NCBI RefSeq assembly: GCF_014197755.1
Contig: NZ_JACIGE010000008.1
Span: 62,001-126,000, forward strand
Length of the DNA stretch: 64,000 nt
Reading direction: 5' to 3'
Source: Rhodocyclus tenuis
Lineage (GTDB): Bacteria; Pseudomonadota; Gammaproteobacteria; Burkholderiales; Rhodocyclaceae
Part shown: one piece after another, positions 1 through 9,512 of the stretch
Numbering within the stretch: the stretch's first letter is position 1
Layout: each line of letters starts with the position of its first letter
Program-made: the position numbers and the translations under genes
The notes under the pieces: model-generated
Told to the model about the DNA's origin: nothing
Databases searched by the model: none
The model's input: only the letters and a program-made list of their open reading frames with translations

Positions 1-2393
1 TTCAGCGTCGAGCGGCGCAGGCCACCGCTGCCGATTTCGGCGACGAATTCGCGTGTACGCTCAGCCAGCGTGCTGGCGACGGTGACGCCGTTGCCGATCG
101 GTGTGTTGAGCTCGTGCGCGACACCGGCGACGAGCGCGCCGAGTGCCGCCATCTTTTCGGCGCGGAACAGCTCCGCCTGCGTCAGCTTCAGGGAATCGAG
201 CGCCGTGGCCAGTTCGCGGTAGCTTTCCTCAAGCGCCGCGGTACGTTCGCTGACGCGCTGTTCGAGCGTCTCGTTGATATCCTCGATACGCTGCCGCGCC
301 TCGTTTTGCAGCGTGACGTCGGTAAAACTGAAGATGGCGCGCTTCTGGCCACGGAAGCTGAACACGCGGCCGGAGGTCAGGCAGTGCATGAGTGTGCCGT
401 CGCGCAAGCGATAGGCGCAGGCAAAGCGGTCGACACTGCCTTGCAGCTCGAGCTTCTCAAGCAGGCGGGCGCGATCGTCGGTACTTGCCCAGAGACCGAG
501 TTCGCTCGCCGTGTGGCCGATGGCGTCTTCGCGGGCGATGCCGAGTGTGTCGACCCAGGCGTCGTTGACGTCGATGTAACGGCCATGCGTCATTCCAGCA
601 ACTGCCAGGGGTTGTGGCGACAGGCGGAAGATCAGCGAAAACTTGCGCTCGCTTTCACGCAGATGTTCTTCGGCACGTTTCTGCTCGGTGACATCGCGCA
701 TCACACTGAGGAGGTAGTTTTCCTGTTCGCCCCGGTCGTTGACGACGTGGATGATCGACGCATTGCCCATGCAGTTGCGTATTTCGCCGTTACGCAGTCG
801 GGTGCGGCAGGGAAACTCCTGCACGAAACCCTGTTTCCGCAGCATCGCCAGACGCTGCTCGCGTTCTTCGGGAAACGGCCACAGACCAAGATCGAAGGCG
901 TCGCGCTGGACGGCTTCGTCGCGCGGCCACCCGGTCATCCGCTCGAAAGCCTCGTTGACTTCGATGAATATCCCCGTATCGAGACGGCTGATCGTCATGC
1001 TGTCGAGGCTGGCCTTGAAGGCACCGGCGAACTTCGCCTCGGAAATGGCGAGCGCCCCGCTGGTCCGTTTCAATGCCGTGATATCACGCCCTTCGGCGAT
1101 CAGCATGCTTACCCGGCCGGCGTCATCGCGCAGCGGGCGCAGTGAAAAGTCGATCTGGCGCAGCTGCTTGTCGGCATCGATGCTGAGCACTTCGGCACGG
1201 ACATCCTCACCGTTCGCAGCCAGCCGGATCGCATCGCGCAGCCAGCGCTGCTTCTCCGGATCGTGTCGCCACCATGGACCTTCCCAGAAAGGTTGACTGA
1301 GCACCGCGGCCGCTTCGGCGCCGACCAGACGCAGTGCCGCCTGATTGACTTCGAGCAGGATTCCGTCAAGCGAAAGCGTGCCGATGAGCTGGAAAGCCTG
1401 GTCGAATATCGCACGCAGCTTGCGCTCGGAGGCGGCTTTTGCTTCCAGTGCCTGCAGGCGTTCGAGTTCGCCGAGCCGCTGTGCATTGACATCGGCGATC
1501 AGGGAGATCAGGTAGCGGTGCTCGCCGGCGCTGAAGAAACGTCCCGAATATTCGGCGATGAACAATTCGCCGTTCTTGCGCCGCAGACGGATGTCGTGGC
1601 GCTGGATCTGGCCCTTTTCCGCGAGTTCGCGAATGACTTCGCGGCGATCTGCGGGACTGGCCCAGAAACCGATATCGAGCGACGAACGACCGATCGCTTC
1701 GGCGTGTGTCCAGCCGGTCATCGGCGTCCACTGTTCGTTCATGTCGATGAGCATGCCGCTGTCGGCATCGCTGATCATCGCCAGATCGGGCAATAACTGG
1801 AACACACGCGAGAACTTGGTTTCACTTTCGCGCAAGGCTGCCTCGGCCTGATGCTGCGCTGCCAGGACGGCCAGCCTCGCGGTGATGTCGCGCGTCATCA
1901 TCAGGAGGAAACTGCGTCCTTGCACCGAAAAAATTTCGCCACTCATCTCGCAGCGAATGATGTTGCCGTTCTTGTGGCGCATTGACACGGCGTGGTCGAC
2001 GACCTTGCCCTTTCGGCGCAGTTGCGCAAGCAGTTCCAGGCGGTCGCCTTCGTCGCACCACAAGCCCAACTCGGCAGAGGTGCGGCCGATGGCTTCTGCG
2101 CGCGAGAAACCGCTGGTTGCCGTCCACGCCTCGTTGACCTCGATCAGCAGACCCGATTCGACATCGCTGACCGACAGTACTTCCGGCAGCAGTGCAAAGG
2201 TCTTGGCGTGGCGTTCCTCGCTGGCGAGCAGTGCGGCAGTCAACGAGTCAGCGTTGGTTGCGCCGGTTTGCTTCTGCCCTCGCAGCGCCAGCAGGCCGGC
2301 AAGCTGACGGTTGCGGGCAAGAAGGAGGGCGGCGGCGATGGCGCAGACGAGGGTGCTGGCGAGCAGAAAGACGTTTATCGAACTGGCATCCAT
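1..2393 (-). CDS. Multi-PAS sensor histidine kinase, 3' part cut off by the window edge
   Basis: A membrane-associated signalling kinase. The minus strand is open from an ATG at 2393 (preceded at once by an in-frame TAA) to base 1, about 797 codons. A short hydrophobic N-terminal segment (about residues 5-25) is followed by five PAS modules, four of which share a DLGLW/ELGLW-like motif. A coiled coil ([15 protein letters not shown]) leads to the HisKA phosphoacceptor box with GVAHELNTP near base 60, where His is the predicted phosphorylation site. The ATPase domain lies outside the window. It is divergent from fliW. The ligand and the partner regulator cannot be told from sequence. Confidence 0.93.
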   Translation of the reverse strand, partial: MDASSINVFLLASTLVCAIAAALLLARNRQLAGLLALRGQKQTGATNADSLTAALLASEERHAKTFALLPEVLSVSDVESGLLIEVNEAWTATSGFSRAEAIGRTSAELGLWCDEGDRLELLAQLRRKGKVVDHAVSMRHKNGNIIRCEMSGEIFSVQGRSFLLMMTRDITARLAVLAAQHQAEAALRESETKFSRVFQLLPDLAMISDADSGMLIDMNEQWTPMTGWTHAEAIGRSSLDIGFWASPADRREVIRELAEKGQIQRHDIRLRRKNGELFIAEYSGRFFSAGEHRYLISLIADVNAQRLGELERLQALEAKAASERKLRAIFDQAFQLIGTLSLDGILLEVNQAALRLVGAEAAAVLSQPFWEGPWWRHDPEKQRWLRDAIRLAANGEDVRAEVLSIDADKQLRQIDFSLRPLRDDAGRVSMLIAEGRDITALKRTSGALAISEAKFAGAFKASLDSMTISRLDTGIFIEVNEAFERMTGWPRDEAVQRDAFDLGLWPFPEEREQRLAMLRKQGFVQEFPCRTRLRNGEIRNCMGNASIIHVVNDRGEQENYLLSVMRDVTEQKRAEEHLRESERKFSLIFRLSPQPLAVAGMTHGRYIDVNDAWVDTLGIAREDAIGHTASELGLWASTDDRARLLEKLELQGSVDRFACAYRLRDGTLMHCLTSGRVFSFRGQKRAIFSFTDVTLQNEARQRIEDINETLEQRVSERTAALEESYRELATALDSLKLTQAELFRAEKMAALGALVAGVAHELNTPIGNGVTVASTLAERTREFVAEIGSGGLRRSTL

Positions 2394-2590
2394 GGCTTAC
2401 CGCAAGGCTTCCCTTCGGGGTACATTAGCGGGCACAAGTTACCGTGCTGGCTGCTTTACCACAAGACATGCGGGGTGTCGCCGATGGCGGCCACCCGCTT
2501 GCCAACGGGTGAGTTGAGCAGCTGGCGGCGGGCTCCAGTTCGGGACGGAGGCATGTCGTGGCCCGTGATCATCATCAGAGAGGACGAAAT

Positions 2591-3025
2591 ATGGAAATTG
2601 ACATCGAACGCCTTGGCTTGAAAAACGTTCCGGTTGATCCCCAGACCATTTTTGAGTTTCCGCAAGGCATTGCCGGCTTCGAGGACTTTCGCCGCTTCAA
2701 GGTCTTTCATGAAGAAGGCAAGCCGACGGTATTCTGGTTGCAGTCGCTTGACGACGTCAGCGTCAGTTTTCCGATCGTTACCCCGGAAATGATCGATCTC
2801 GAATACCGCATCGAGCTTTCGCCGGAAGATTCGGCGCTACTCGGGCTCGACGGTCAATCCGTTGAAGATGTGGCGGTAGTCGTCATCATCTATCGCAATG
2901 AGGCCGACGGTGGCCGCATTGGTGCCAACACGCGCTCGCCGATCGTTCTCAACCTTGCCGCGCGCAAGGGTATGCAGAAGATCCTGCGCGATCTGCGCTC
3001 GGCGGTGCTGGTTACCGGTCGCTGA
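2591..3025 (+). CDS. fliW: FliW-family flagellar assembly factor
   Basis: 144 residues. The motif FEFPQGIAGFEDFRRFKV near residue 20, the central VFWLQSLDD and the late NTRSPIVLNL are typical of FliW, a small beta-barrel protein that in other bacteria binds flagellin and antagonises the translational regulator CsrA. I chose the ATG at 2591 because GAGGAC lies just upstream; an earlier in-frame ATG at 2558 has no such site. It stands alone between a divergent histidine kinase and a convergent carbonic anhydrase, with no flagellar genes or csrA nearby. Family assignment is firm; the CsrA link in this organism is inference. Confidence 0.88.
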   Translation: MEIDIERLGLKNVPVDPQTIFEFPQGIAGFEDFRRFKVFHEEGKPTVFWLQSLDDVSVSFPIVTPEMIDLEYRIELSPEDSALLGLDGQSVEDVAVVVIIYRNEADGGRIGANTRSPIVLNLAARKGMQKILRDLRSAVLVTGR

Positions 3026-3167
3026 AACCTGACGATAACGGGCGATAGCGGGGCGGGCTTCCGCTCCGGCGTCCGTTTGGTCGCAGCGCCTGCACTTCTG
3101 CGGGCGTGCTGAGCAAGGAGCGACGAGTCTTGCCGCATTCGACTGTTCGCGCCGTGCAGCGCGCGAT

Positions 3168-3695
3168 TCAATCCGCTAGCCGCTCCAGTTCGCCGAGACA
3201 GCGCCGCCATTTCTCGATGTAGTGCGCGGCGCCGCTGGCCAGCGCCGCGGCTTCTTCCTCGCTCAGCTGGCGGATCAGGCGACCCGGGGCGCCGACGATC
3301 AGCGAGCGTTCCGGATATTCCTTGCCTTCGGCAATCAGCGCGTGTGCGCCGACGATGCTCTGCGCGCCGATGCGCGCGCGGTTGAGCACGGTGGCGCCCA
3401 TGCCGATCAGCGCGCCGTCGCCGATGGTGCAGCCGTGCAGGATGACGCGGTGGCCGATGGTGACGCCGCGGCCGATGGTCAGCGGCACGCCGATGTCGGT
3501 ATGCAGCACCGAGCCGTCCTGGATGTTGCTGTCCTCGCCGATGGTGATCGGGTCGTTGTCGCCGCGCAGCACGGCCTTCCACCACACCGAGGCGTTGCGG
3601 CCGAGACGGACGTCGCCGATAAGCACGGCGTCAGGGGCGATCCAGGTTTGCGGATCGACTTGCGGGCGTTGATCGCCAAAACGGTAAAGCGGCAT
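3168..3695 (-). CDS. Gamma-class carbonic anhydrase-like protein (YrdA/PaaY family)
   Basis: 175 residues. The middle is made of left-handed beta-helix hexapeptide repeats (for example IGRGVTIGHRVILHGCTIGD). The metal-ligand histidines of the gamma-carbonic anhydrase family are visible in GSVLHTD and IGHRVILHG. Members form trimers with Zn or Fe at subunit interfaces; not all have carbonic anhydrase activity. It begins 21 bases downstream of the stop of the ABC permease on the same strand, so it could be the last gene of the export operon. The ATG at 3695 fits the usual MPLYRF start. Confidence 0.9.
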   Translation of the reverse strand: MPLYRFGDQRPQVDPQTWIAPDAVLIGDVRLGRNASVWWKAVLRGDNDPITIGEDSNIQDGSVLHTDIGVPLTIGRGVTIGHRVILHGCTIGDGALIGMGATVLNRARIGAQSIVGAHALIAEGKEYPERSLIVGAPGRLIRQLSEEEAAALASGAAHYIEKWRRCLGELERLAD

Positions 3696-3716
3696 GCAGG
3701 AATGTCCTCGCGCGGG

Positions 3717-4937
3717 TTACTGATAGCGTAGCGCTTCGATCGGGTCGAGCGCCGCGGCCTTCTTCGCCGGGTAGAGGCCGAAGAAGATGCCGATGCCGGC
3801 GGCGACGGCGAAGGCGATCAGCCCGGCGCTGCCGGAGATGATCACCGCTGTGTCGGTGAGTGCGTTCACCAGCAGCGCGCCGCCGATGCCGACGAACAGA
3901 CCGATGAAGCAGCCGGCCAGCGAGATGATGATCGCTTCGAGCAGGAATTGCAGCAGCACATCGCGTTCACGCGCACCGATGGCCAGCCGGATGCCGATCT
4001 CGCGCGTCCGTTCGGTCACCGAGACGAGCATGATGTTCATGATGCCGATGCCGCCGACGAGCAGGCTGACCGAGGCGATGGCGCCGAGCAGCAGCGACAT
4101 GATGCGCGTCGTCTCCGCCGCCGAATCGGCGATGGCGGTCAGGTTGCGCAGCATGAAGTCGTTGTCGGCGCCTTCGCGCAGGCGGTGGCGCTGGCGCAGC
4201 AGCGCCACCATCGCCTTCTCGGTGCTCGGCATCGCCTCCGCCGAGCTGGCCTTGATCATCAGCATGCGCACGGCGCCGGGGAAGGGCGTGCCGAACAGCT
4301 TGCGTTGTGCGCTGGTGATCGGGACGATGATGGTGTCGTCCTGGTCGCGGCCGTCGAGGCTCTGTCCCTTGCTGGCGAGCACGCCGAGAACGACGAAAGG
4401 CGTCTGCTTGATGCGCAGCGTCTTGCCGACCGGACTTTCGCTGCCGAACAGGTTGCTCGCCGCCGTCTTGCCGATCAGCGCCACGCGTGTCGCCGCGCGC
4501 ACGTCCGAATCGGTGAAGGCATCGCCTTCAGCAACGGTCCACGAGCGCGCTTCGAGGTAGTCGGGCGTCGTGCCGAAGACCGAAGTGTTCCAGTTGTTCG
4601 GACCGTAAACCACCTGCGCTGAACCGGAGTGCACCGGTGCGACGACGTCGATTCCCGGCAGCTCGGCGATGGCATCGCCGTCAGCGCGCGTCAGCGTGGC
4701 GCCACCGCCGCTGGCCGAGCGTACGCCGCCCGAACTCGGCGGGCCGGCGAGGACGATAAAGAGGTTGCTGCCCATGGTGTTGATCGACTGGCTGACGGCG
4801 TACTGCGCGCCCTGGCCGACGGCGAGCATGAGCACGACGGCGCCGACGCCGATGATCATGCCGAGCATGGTGAGGAAGGTGCGCAGCCGGTTGGCGCCCA
4901 TGGCGCGCCAGGCTTCGCCGAGCATCGCGCTCAGCAT
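3717..4937 (-). CDS. MacB-type ABC transporter permease
   Basis: 406 residues. An N-terminal membrane helix (about 20-45) is followed by a large periplasmic MacB_PCD domain (about 50-260). Three C-terminal helices form an FtsX domain containing the conserved SVTERTREIGIRLAIGARER. Here the ATPase is a separate gene, unlike E. coli MacB where both are fused. The start overlaps the 3' end of the ATPase gene by 7 bases. Together with the ATPase, adaptor and TolC-like protein it makes a tripartite exporter for macrolides, peptides or other cargo; the substrate is not readable from sequence. Confidence 0.93.
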   Translation of the reverse strand: MLSAMLGEAWRAMGANRLRTFLTMLGMIIGVGAVVLMLAVGQGAQYAVSQSINTMGSNLFIVLAGPPSSGGVRSASGGGATLTRADGDAIAELPGIDVVAPVHSGSAQVVYGPNNWNTSVFGTTPDYLEARSWTVAEGDAFTDSDVRAATRVALIGKTAASNLFGSESPVGKTLRIKQTPFVVLGVLASKGQSLDGRDQDDTIIVPITSAQRKLFGTPFPGAVRMLMIKASSAEAMPSTEKAMVALLRQRHRLREGADNDFMLRNLTAIADSAAETTRIMSLLLGAIASVSLLVGGIGIMNIMLVSVTERTREIGIRLAIGARERDVLLQFLLEAIIISLAGCFIGLFVGIGGALLVNALTDTAVIISGSAGLIAFAVAAGIGIFFGLYPAKKAAALDPIEALRYQ

Positions 4938-5650
4938 GGCGCGGGCTCCGTGGCGGGCGTGTGCACGGTCGGTCCGTCGTGCACGATGCGGCCATCGAGG
5001 AAGCGTACCTGCCGGCTGGCGAACTGCGCGATGTCCGGTTCGTGGGTGACGAGGACGACGGTGATACCCTCGTCGTTCAAGGCCGTGAACAAAGCCATGA
5101 TTTCCTCGCTGGTGTGGCTGTCGAGGTTGCCGGTCGGCTCGTCGGCGAGAATCAGGCGCGGCCGGTTGACCAGCGCGCGGGCGATGGCGACGCGCTGCTG
5201 CTGACCGCCGGAAATGCGGTTGGGCAGCGAAGCGGCGTAAGTTTCGAGCCCGACCTTGGCGAGCAGTTCGCGCGCCCGCCGGCGTCGCTCGTCGCGCTCG
5301 ACGCCGGCATAAACGAGCGGTAGCGCGACATTGTCCTCGAGCGACATGCGCGGCAGCAGGTTGAAGCCCTGGAAGACGAAGCCGATGGTGCGTCCGCGCA
5401 GGGCGGCGAGTGCGTCGCGGTCGAGCGTGGCGACGTCACGCCCGTCGAGCAGGTAGCGTCCGCTGCTGGCGCGATCGAGGCAGCCGAGGATGTTCATGAA
5501 GGTCGACTTGCCCGAGCCCGAGGGGCCCATGACGGCGACGAACTCGCCGGCAGCGATCGCCAGGTCGACTTCCTTGAGCACCGGAAAGGGGCCGGCGGCC
5601 GTGTCGTAGGATTTGCACAGCGCTTCGACGCGGATGACCGTGTCGGACAT
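4931..5650 (-). CDS. ABC transporter ATP-binding protein (MacB/LolD type)
   Basis: 239 residues, a single nucleotide-binding domain. Walker A is GPSGSGKST (about residue 41), the signature is ISGGQQQRVAIARAL, and Walker B is LILADEPTGNLD, followed by the switch histidine in VLVTHEPD. The PTGNLDS sequence is characteristic of the MacB/LolD/FtsE group, which power periplasmic work rather than direct transport across the inner membrane. Its start codon overlaps the last base of the adaptor gene and its stop overlaps the permease start, so the three are probably translationally coupled. Confidence 0.95.
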   Translation of the reverse strand: MSDTVIRVEALCKSYDTAAGPFPVLKEVDLAIAAGEFVAVMGPSGSGKSTFMNILGCLDRASSGRYLLDGRDVATLDRDALAALRGRTIGFVFQGFNLLPRMSLEDNVALPLVYAGVERDERRRRARELLAKVGLETYAASLPNRISGGQQQRVAIARALVNRPRLILADEPTGNLDSHTSEEIMALFTALNDEGITVVLVTHEPDIAQFASRQVRFLDGRIVHDGPTVHTPATEPAPC

Positions 5651-6873
5651 CAGAACATCCTCATGCCGACGCTCTTCGGTGGTCCGCTGGCGCCGGCTGG
5701 CAGCGCGTCGCCGATCACCACCTGGTCGCCGGCGGCGATCGCACCGTCGAGCACCTCGGTGAAGCGGTTGTCGGTGATGCCGAGAGCGACGCTGACCGCT
5801 TGCAGGCGAGCTTCGCGGATTACGTAGACAGTGCCGCTGCTGCCGTCGCGTTTGCGCTTGCCGGTCGGCGCCTCGCCACCGTTGCGGCCACCGGCGCCGG
5901 CACCCGCGGCGGACTTGTCCGCCGGCGTCTCGGCCTTGGCCACGGCGTCACCGGGGCGGAAGCGCAGCGCGGCGTTGGGCACGCGCAGCACGTCGTCGCG
6001 CTCGGCAACGCCGATGCTGACGTAGGCGGTCATCCCCGGCAGCAGGATCTGCTCGGGGTTGTCGACCGAGACGACGACGTTGTAAGTGACGACGTTCTGC
6101 TGCGTCGTCGGATTCAGGCGCAGCTGGCGCACGGCGCCCTGGAAGCTCTTGCTCGGGAAGGCGTCGACGTTGAAGCGTACCGCCTGGCCGACACGGATGG
6201 CGCCGATATCGGCTTCGGCGAAGCTTGAATCGATCTGCATCTTGGCCAGATCCTGCGCGATCTGGAACAGCGTCGGCGTCTGGAAGCTGGCGGCGACGGT
6301 CTGGCCGACATCGACGCTGCGCGCGACGATGACGCCCGACACCGGCGAGCGGATCACCGTGTAGGCCAGGTTGGCGCGGTCCTTGTCGGCTTGCGCGCGC
6401 GTCAGCGCCAGTTGCGCCTGTGCGGCGCGCAGCGCCTGCAGCGACTGGTCGTACTCCTGGCGCGAGACGTATTCCGGCGCGAGCAGCGACGCCATGCGCT
6501 TTTCGTTGGCGACGGCGAGGTCGAGCGAGGCCGCGGCGGCCTGCACGTTGGCGGCGCTCTGCCGCGCCTGCGCCGAGAGCAGCGCATCGTCAAGCTCGGC
6601 GAGAACCTGCCCTTTCTCGACCTTGCTGTTGAAATCTACGTAAAGCTTGCGCACGGTTCCCGAGACCTGCGTACCGACGCTGACCAGCGTCACCGGGTTG
6701 AGCGTGCCGTTGGCCGAGACGGTCTGGCGGATGCCGCCGCGGTCGACCGCCTGCAGACGGTAGCGCTCCTCAAGCTTGGGCGCGTTGGCTTCCTTGATGA
6801 GGAAATAGCCGGCGACGGCGACGAGGGCTGCGGCGAGCCCGAGGGCAAGAGGTTTCTTCAGCTTGGCGTTCAT
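5650..6873 (-). CDS. MacA-like periplasmic adaptor (membrane fusion protein)
   Basis: 407 residues. A single N-terminal membrane anchor (about 9-27) is followed by a lipoyl-like half-motif, an alpha-helical hairpin (about 95-165, Ala/Gln/Leu rich), the second lipoyl half (VIRSPVSGVIVARSVDVGQ) and beta-barrel domains (about 200-290). A Gly/Ala/Lys-rich linker lies at about 310-345. Adaptors of this family bridge the inner-membrane ABC complex and the outer-membrane channel. It overlaps the TolC-like gene by 4 bases and the ATPase gene by 1 base. It is the second gene of a four- or five-gene operon. Confidence 0.93.
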   Translation of the reverse strand: MNAKLKKPLALGLAAALVAVAGYFLIKEANAPKLEERYRLQAVDRGGIRQTVSANGTLNPVTLVSVGTQVSGTVRKLYVDFNSKVEKGQVLAELDDALLSAQARQSAANVQAAAASLDLAVANEKRMASLLAPEYVSRQEYDQSLQALRAAQAQLALTRAQADKDRANLAYTVIRSPVSGVIVARSVDVGQTVAASFQTPTLFQIAQDLAKMQIDSSFAEADIGAIRVGQAVRFNVDAFPSKSFQGAVRQLRLNPTTQQNVVTYNVVVSVDNPEQILLPGMTAYVSIGVAERDDVLRVPNAALRFRPGDAVAKAETPADKSAAGAGAGGRNGGEAPTGKRKRDGSSGTVYVIREARLQAVSVALGITDNRFTEVLDGAIAAGDQVVIGDALPAGASGPPKSVGMRMF

Positions 6874-8375
6874 GGACTGACTTTCGTGTCGGTCAGCGGG
6901 GTGGCCGGCAGTATCGGTTCAGCTGCCGGCAGATTGCCGGCAGCGGCTGGCGGCAGTTGCAAGAGACTGCCATCGAGCACGCCGATGGCTTGCGCCAGCG
7001 TGGCGCGACCCGTGCGCCACGCGAATTTGGCCTGCACATCCTGCAGGCGCGCGCTGGCCAGTGCGCTTTGCGCGTTGAGCAATTCGATCAGCGTACCGAC
7101 GCCGGCTTCGTAGCGGCCACGCGCCACGCGCGCCGACTGTTCGGCACTGGCCAGCAGGTCAGCAGCGCTTTTCACCGACTGCGTTGCCGTGACCAGGTTC
7201 TGGTAGGCGTTCCAGACGTCGAGGCTGACCTGCAGGCGGGTTTTTTCCAGCTGCGCCGCCTTGATCGCGCGCTGTTCTTCGGCGCTGCGCACGCGGTAAT
7301 GCGTGGCGAAACCGGAGAAGACGGGAATGTCGACGCGCACGCCGAGCGAACCGTCGCGCGTCGTCGAGCCGAGGCTGCTGTCGGTGTTGTTGGCGGCGGC
7401 GACCAGCGATAGCGTCGGCAGGCCGGCGGCACGCGCCGCCGCGATGTCGGCCTCGGCAGAAGCTAATTGCGCCTCGCTGGCGCGCAGGTCGGGGCGCTGG
7501 CGGCGCGCTTCGTCGATCAGCGCGCCGACGTCGCGCTCGAAACGCGCGTCGGGCGCCGGGTCGAGCACCGGCGCCAGCGGCGGCGCGCGCTGCGCGTCGC
7601 GACCGATGACATTGGCCAGCGTGCCGTAGGCCGTTTGCAGGCTGCCTTCGGCGCTGATGCGCGCGAGTGTCGCCTGCGAATAGGCGGTTTGCGCCTGCAG
7701 GCGGTCGGCCGGCGTTCCCGTACCGATGCGGTAGCGCGCTTCGGCGGCGCGCAGGCTCTCGCCGGCGGCGCGCTCCGATTCGCGCGTCGCCGCGAGCGCC
7801 GCCGTATTGGCATGCACCTGGTAGAACGCCTGCACTGCGGCGAGGAAGACCGACTGCAGCGTGCTGCTCTGCGTTTCACTGGCGGCGGCGAGGAGCTGGC
7901 GCGCGCTTTCCAGCGTTGCCGAGCGTCCGCCGAAATCCCAGAGCAGCCAGGACAGCGTCAGCGCGCTTTTCTGCTGGTTGTAGTCCTCGCGCGCAAGGCT
8001 GGTGTCCGGACGTATGCGGCTGGCGCTCAGCGTCGCCGCCAGCGTCGGCAGCCAGGCAGCCTGCGCCACGCCGACCTGCGCCGCGCGCCAGCGCGCGGTG
8101 GCCCAGGCTTCGCGCGTCTGCGGGTTGTGGCAGAGCGCTTCGTCGACGACATTGACCAGTGACAGCGCGTGCTCGGCGGCGGGTTCCTGGCAGGGCAGTC
8201 CGTTGCTGGCAGCTGCAGGAGGGGGCGTCAGCGCAGCAACCGGGAAGGGATCGAAGCCGTTCGCCCGGGCCCCGGGCACAGCAGCGATGCTCAGTGCCGC
8301 GAAGGCGCCGATAACGGCGAGGGTGAGCTTCAGCGGGCAGTGCGCCGGAAGGGCGCGGCGGGAGGTGTAGGGCAT
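6870..8375 (-). CDS. TolC-like outer-membrane efflux protein
   Basis: 501 residues from the ATG at 8375. A signal peptide (about 1-38, ending near GARANG) is followed by two repeats of the outer-membrane efflux protein family; helical segments such as DLRASEAQLASAEADIAAARA and the late RYEAGVGTLIELLNAQ are typical. The frame stays open a further 122 codons upstream, but that stretch has no hydrophobic leader, so 8375 is preferred. It is the first gene of the export operon, with the adaptor overlapping by 4 bases. It supplies the trimeric outer-membrane duct. Confidence 0.92.
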   Translation of the reverse strand: MPYTSRRALPAHCPLKLTLAVIGAFAALSIAAVPGARANGFDPFPVAALTPPPAAASNGLPCQEPAAEHALSLVNVVDEALCHNPQTREAWATARWRAAQVGVAQAAWLPTLAATLSASRIRPDTSLAREDYNQQKSALTLSWLLWDFGGRSATLESARQLLAAASETQSSTLQSVFLAAVQAFYQVHANTAALAATRESERAAGESLRAAEARYRIGTGTPADRLQAQTAYSQATLARISAEGSLQTAYGTLANVIGRDAQRAPPLAPVLDPAPDARFERDVGALIDEARRQRPDLRASEAQLASAEADIAAARAAGLPTLSLVAAANNTDSSLGSTTRDGSLGVRVDIPVFSGFATHYRVRSAEEQRAIKAAQLEKTRLQVSLDVWNAYQNLVTATQSVKSAADLLASAEQSARVARGRYEAGVGTLIELLNAQSALASARLQDVQAKFAWRTGRATLAQAIGVLDGSLLQLPPAAAGNLPAAEPILPATPLTDTKVSP

Positions 8376-8467
8376 GGCGAGCAAGTATAGCGACCTCGCC
8401 CGAAACCCCGGACGCCTCAGGCCGATCTTCCTGTTAAGAAATATTTCCTGCGGGCCCGCCGGTGTGC

Positions 8468-9037
8468 TCAGTTGGCGCCATGCCGCTTCATTGCTTCCTG
8501 CACACGCGGGTCTTTCATCAGTTCGTTCAGGTTCATCGAGCCCATGTTGGGCATGATCACATCGCCCGGTTTCTGGCCGGGCTTGCACGCGCCGAGCCAG
8601 CGCGCTTCCTGTGTCATGTGCGTCTCGCTGATTCCCTGCAACGGTGGGCTGTAACGGCTGCGCATGTCGCCCTTGTAACCGGCTTCGAAATTGCCGAGGT
8701 AGGTGGCGTCGGTCGTCACCGTCGAACCTTCGACCTTGCACACGGCGTGCAGCGTCACCCGCTCGCCGGCGCGTTTGAGGTCCATCACGCTACAGTCCGT
8801 TTTCTCGTTTTTTGCCCGTTGCTGCATCAGGTTGTCGGTGTTCTGGTCGATGCATTGCTGGATTGCGATGCCGGCCCCCGGAATGTTGTCGGAACGGGTC
8901 ATGATTTCCCAGAGGCCCGGTTTGCGGAGCGGCGCGTCGGCGGCGAAGGCCGTGCCGCCAGGCAAGGCGAGCGCAACGGCGAGCGCGAGCAACGGGAGTG
9001 AAGTTGAAGCTTGGTGGGGTATCGCGTTTCCGGACAT
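8468..9037 (-). CDS. DUF3617-like exported protein
   Basis: 189 residues. A signal peptide (residues about 1-32, LLALAVALALPGGTAFAADA) precedes PLRKPGLWEIMTR, the opening typical of DUF3617 periplasmic proteins. Two cysteine pairs are plausible (QQCIDQNT, TDCSVMDL, HAVCKVEG, LGACKPGQ). The ATG at 9037 has GGAG a few bases upstream; longer in-frame starts have no leader. Function is unknown for the family. It sits upstream of, and on the same strand as, the TolC operon but is separated from it by 92 bases. Confidence 0.82.
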   Translation of the reverse strand: MSGNAIPHQASTSLPLLALAVALALPGGTAFAADAPLRKPGLWEIMTRSDNIPGAGIAIQQCIDQNTDNLMQQRAKNEKTDCSVMDLKRAGERVTLHAVCKVEGSTVTTDATYLGNFEAGYKGDMRSRYSPPLQGISETHMTQEARWLGACKPGQKPGDVIMPNMGSMNLNELMKDPRVQEAMKRHGAN

Positions 9038-9168
9038 GACGGTCTCCTCGAAAAAGTGGGCGGGTTTGCCACAGGAATGCCTGTGCGCGGAGGGTATGCC
9101 CAGACGGCGTTTGCGGCCAGCGGCGCGGCGCCGCTGCGCTGGCCGGCGCAGGCGCTTGCCCGGAGTTT

Positions 9169-9489
9169 TCAGGAAACGACGCGCGCCAGCGTCCAGGACA
9201 GCCCTCCCGCGATCGCCGCCAGAGCGACCAGTGCGAAGACAGCCAGGCGCGCGCGCCGCCGCTGCAGGTTTTCCTCGTCGCTGGCGAGCGAGAAAAGATG
9301 CAGCGCGCCCCAGCCGACGGCAAGCCCGGTAACGAGCGGGATGGCGACAACCTGCATTTCGACTGCGCTCAACGCCAGCATTCGCCCCTCGTGCCAGGGG
9401 ATGGCGACGAACATGCCGAAGCTCCAGTACAGGGCAATGGCGCCGACGGCGCAGAGCAGGGCGGCAAAACGGGTGATCCAGGTGTCCAT
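9169..9489 (-). CDS. Small three-helix membrane protein, function unknown
   Basis: 106 residues with three predicted membrane helices (about 7-30, 45-68 and 80-103) and a basic loop EENLQRRRAR. I do not recognise the family. It sits between a methyltransferase gene and the DUF3617 gene, all on the minus strand and close together, so cotranscription with them is possible. Confidence 0.65.
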   Translation of the reverse strand: MDTWITRFAALLCAVGAIALYWSFGMFVAIPWHEGRMLALSAVEMQVVAIPLVTGLAVGWGALHLFSLASDEENLQRRRARLAVFALVALAAIAGGLSWTLARVVS

Positions 9490-9512
9490 TCGCGATCTCG
9501 TTCCGGGTGATT

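Noticed and set aside
114-1145. A 343-codon plus-strand frame at the left edge
   Set aside because: It is antisense to the PAS histidine kinase, whose minus-strand translation is clearly the real one.
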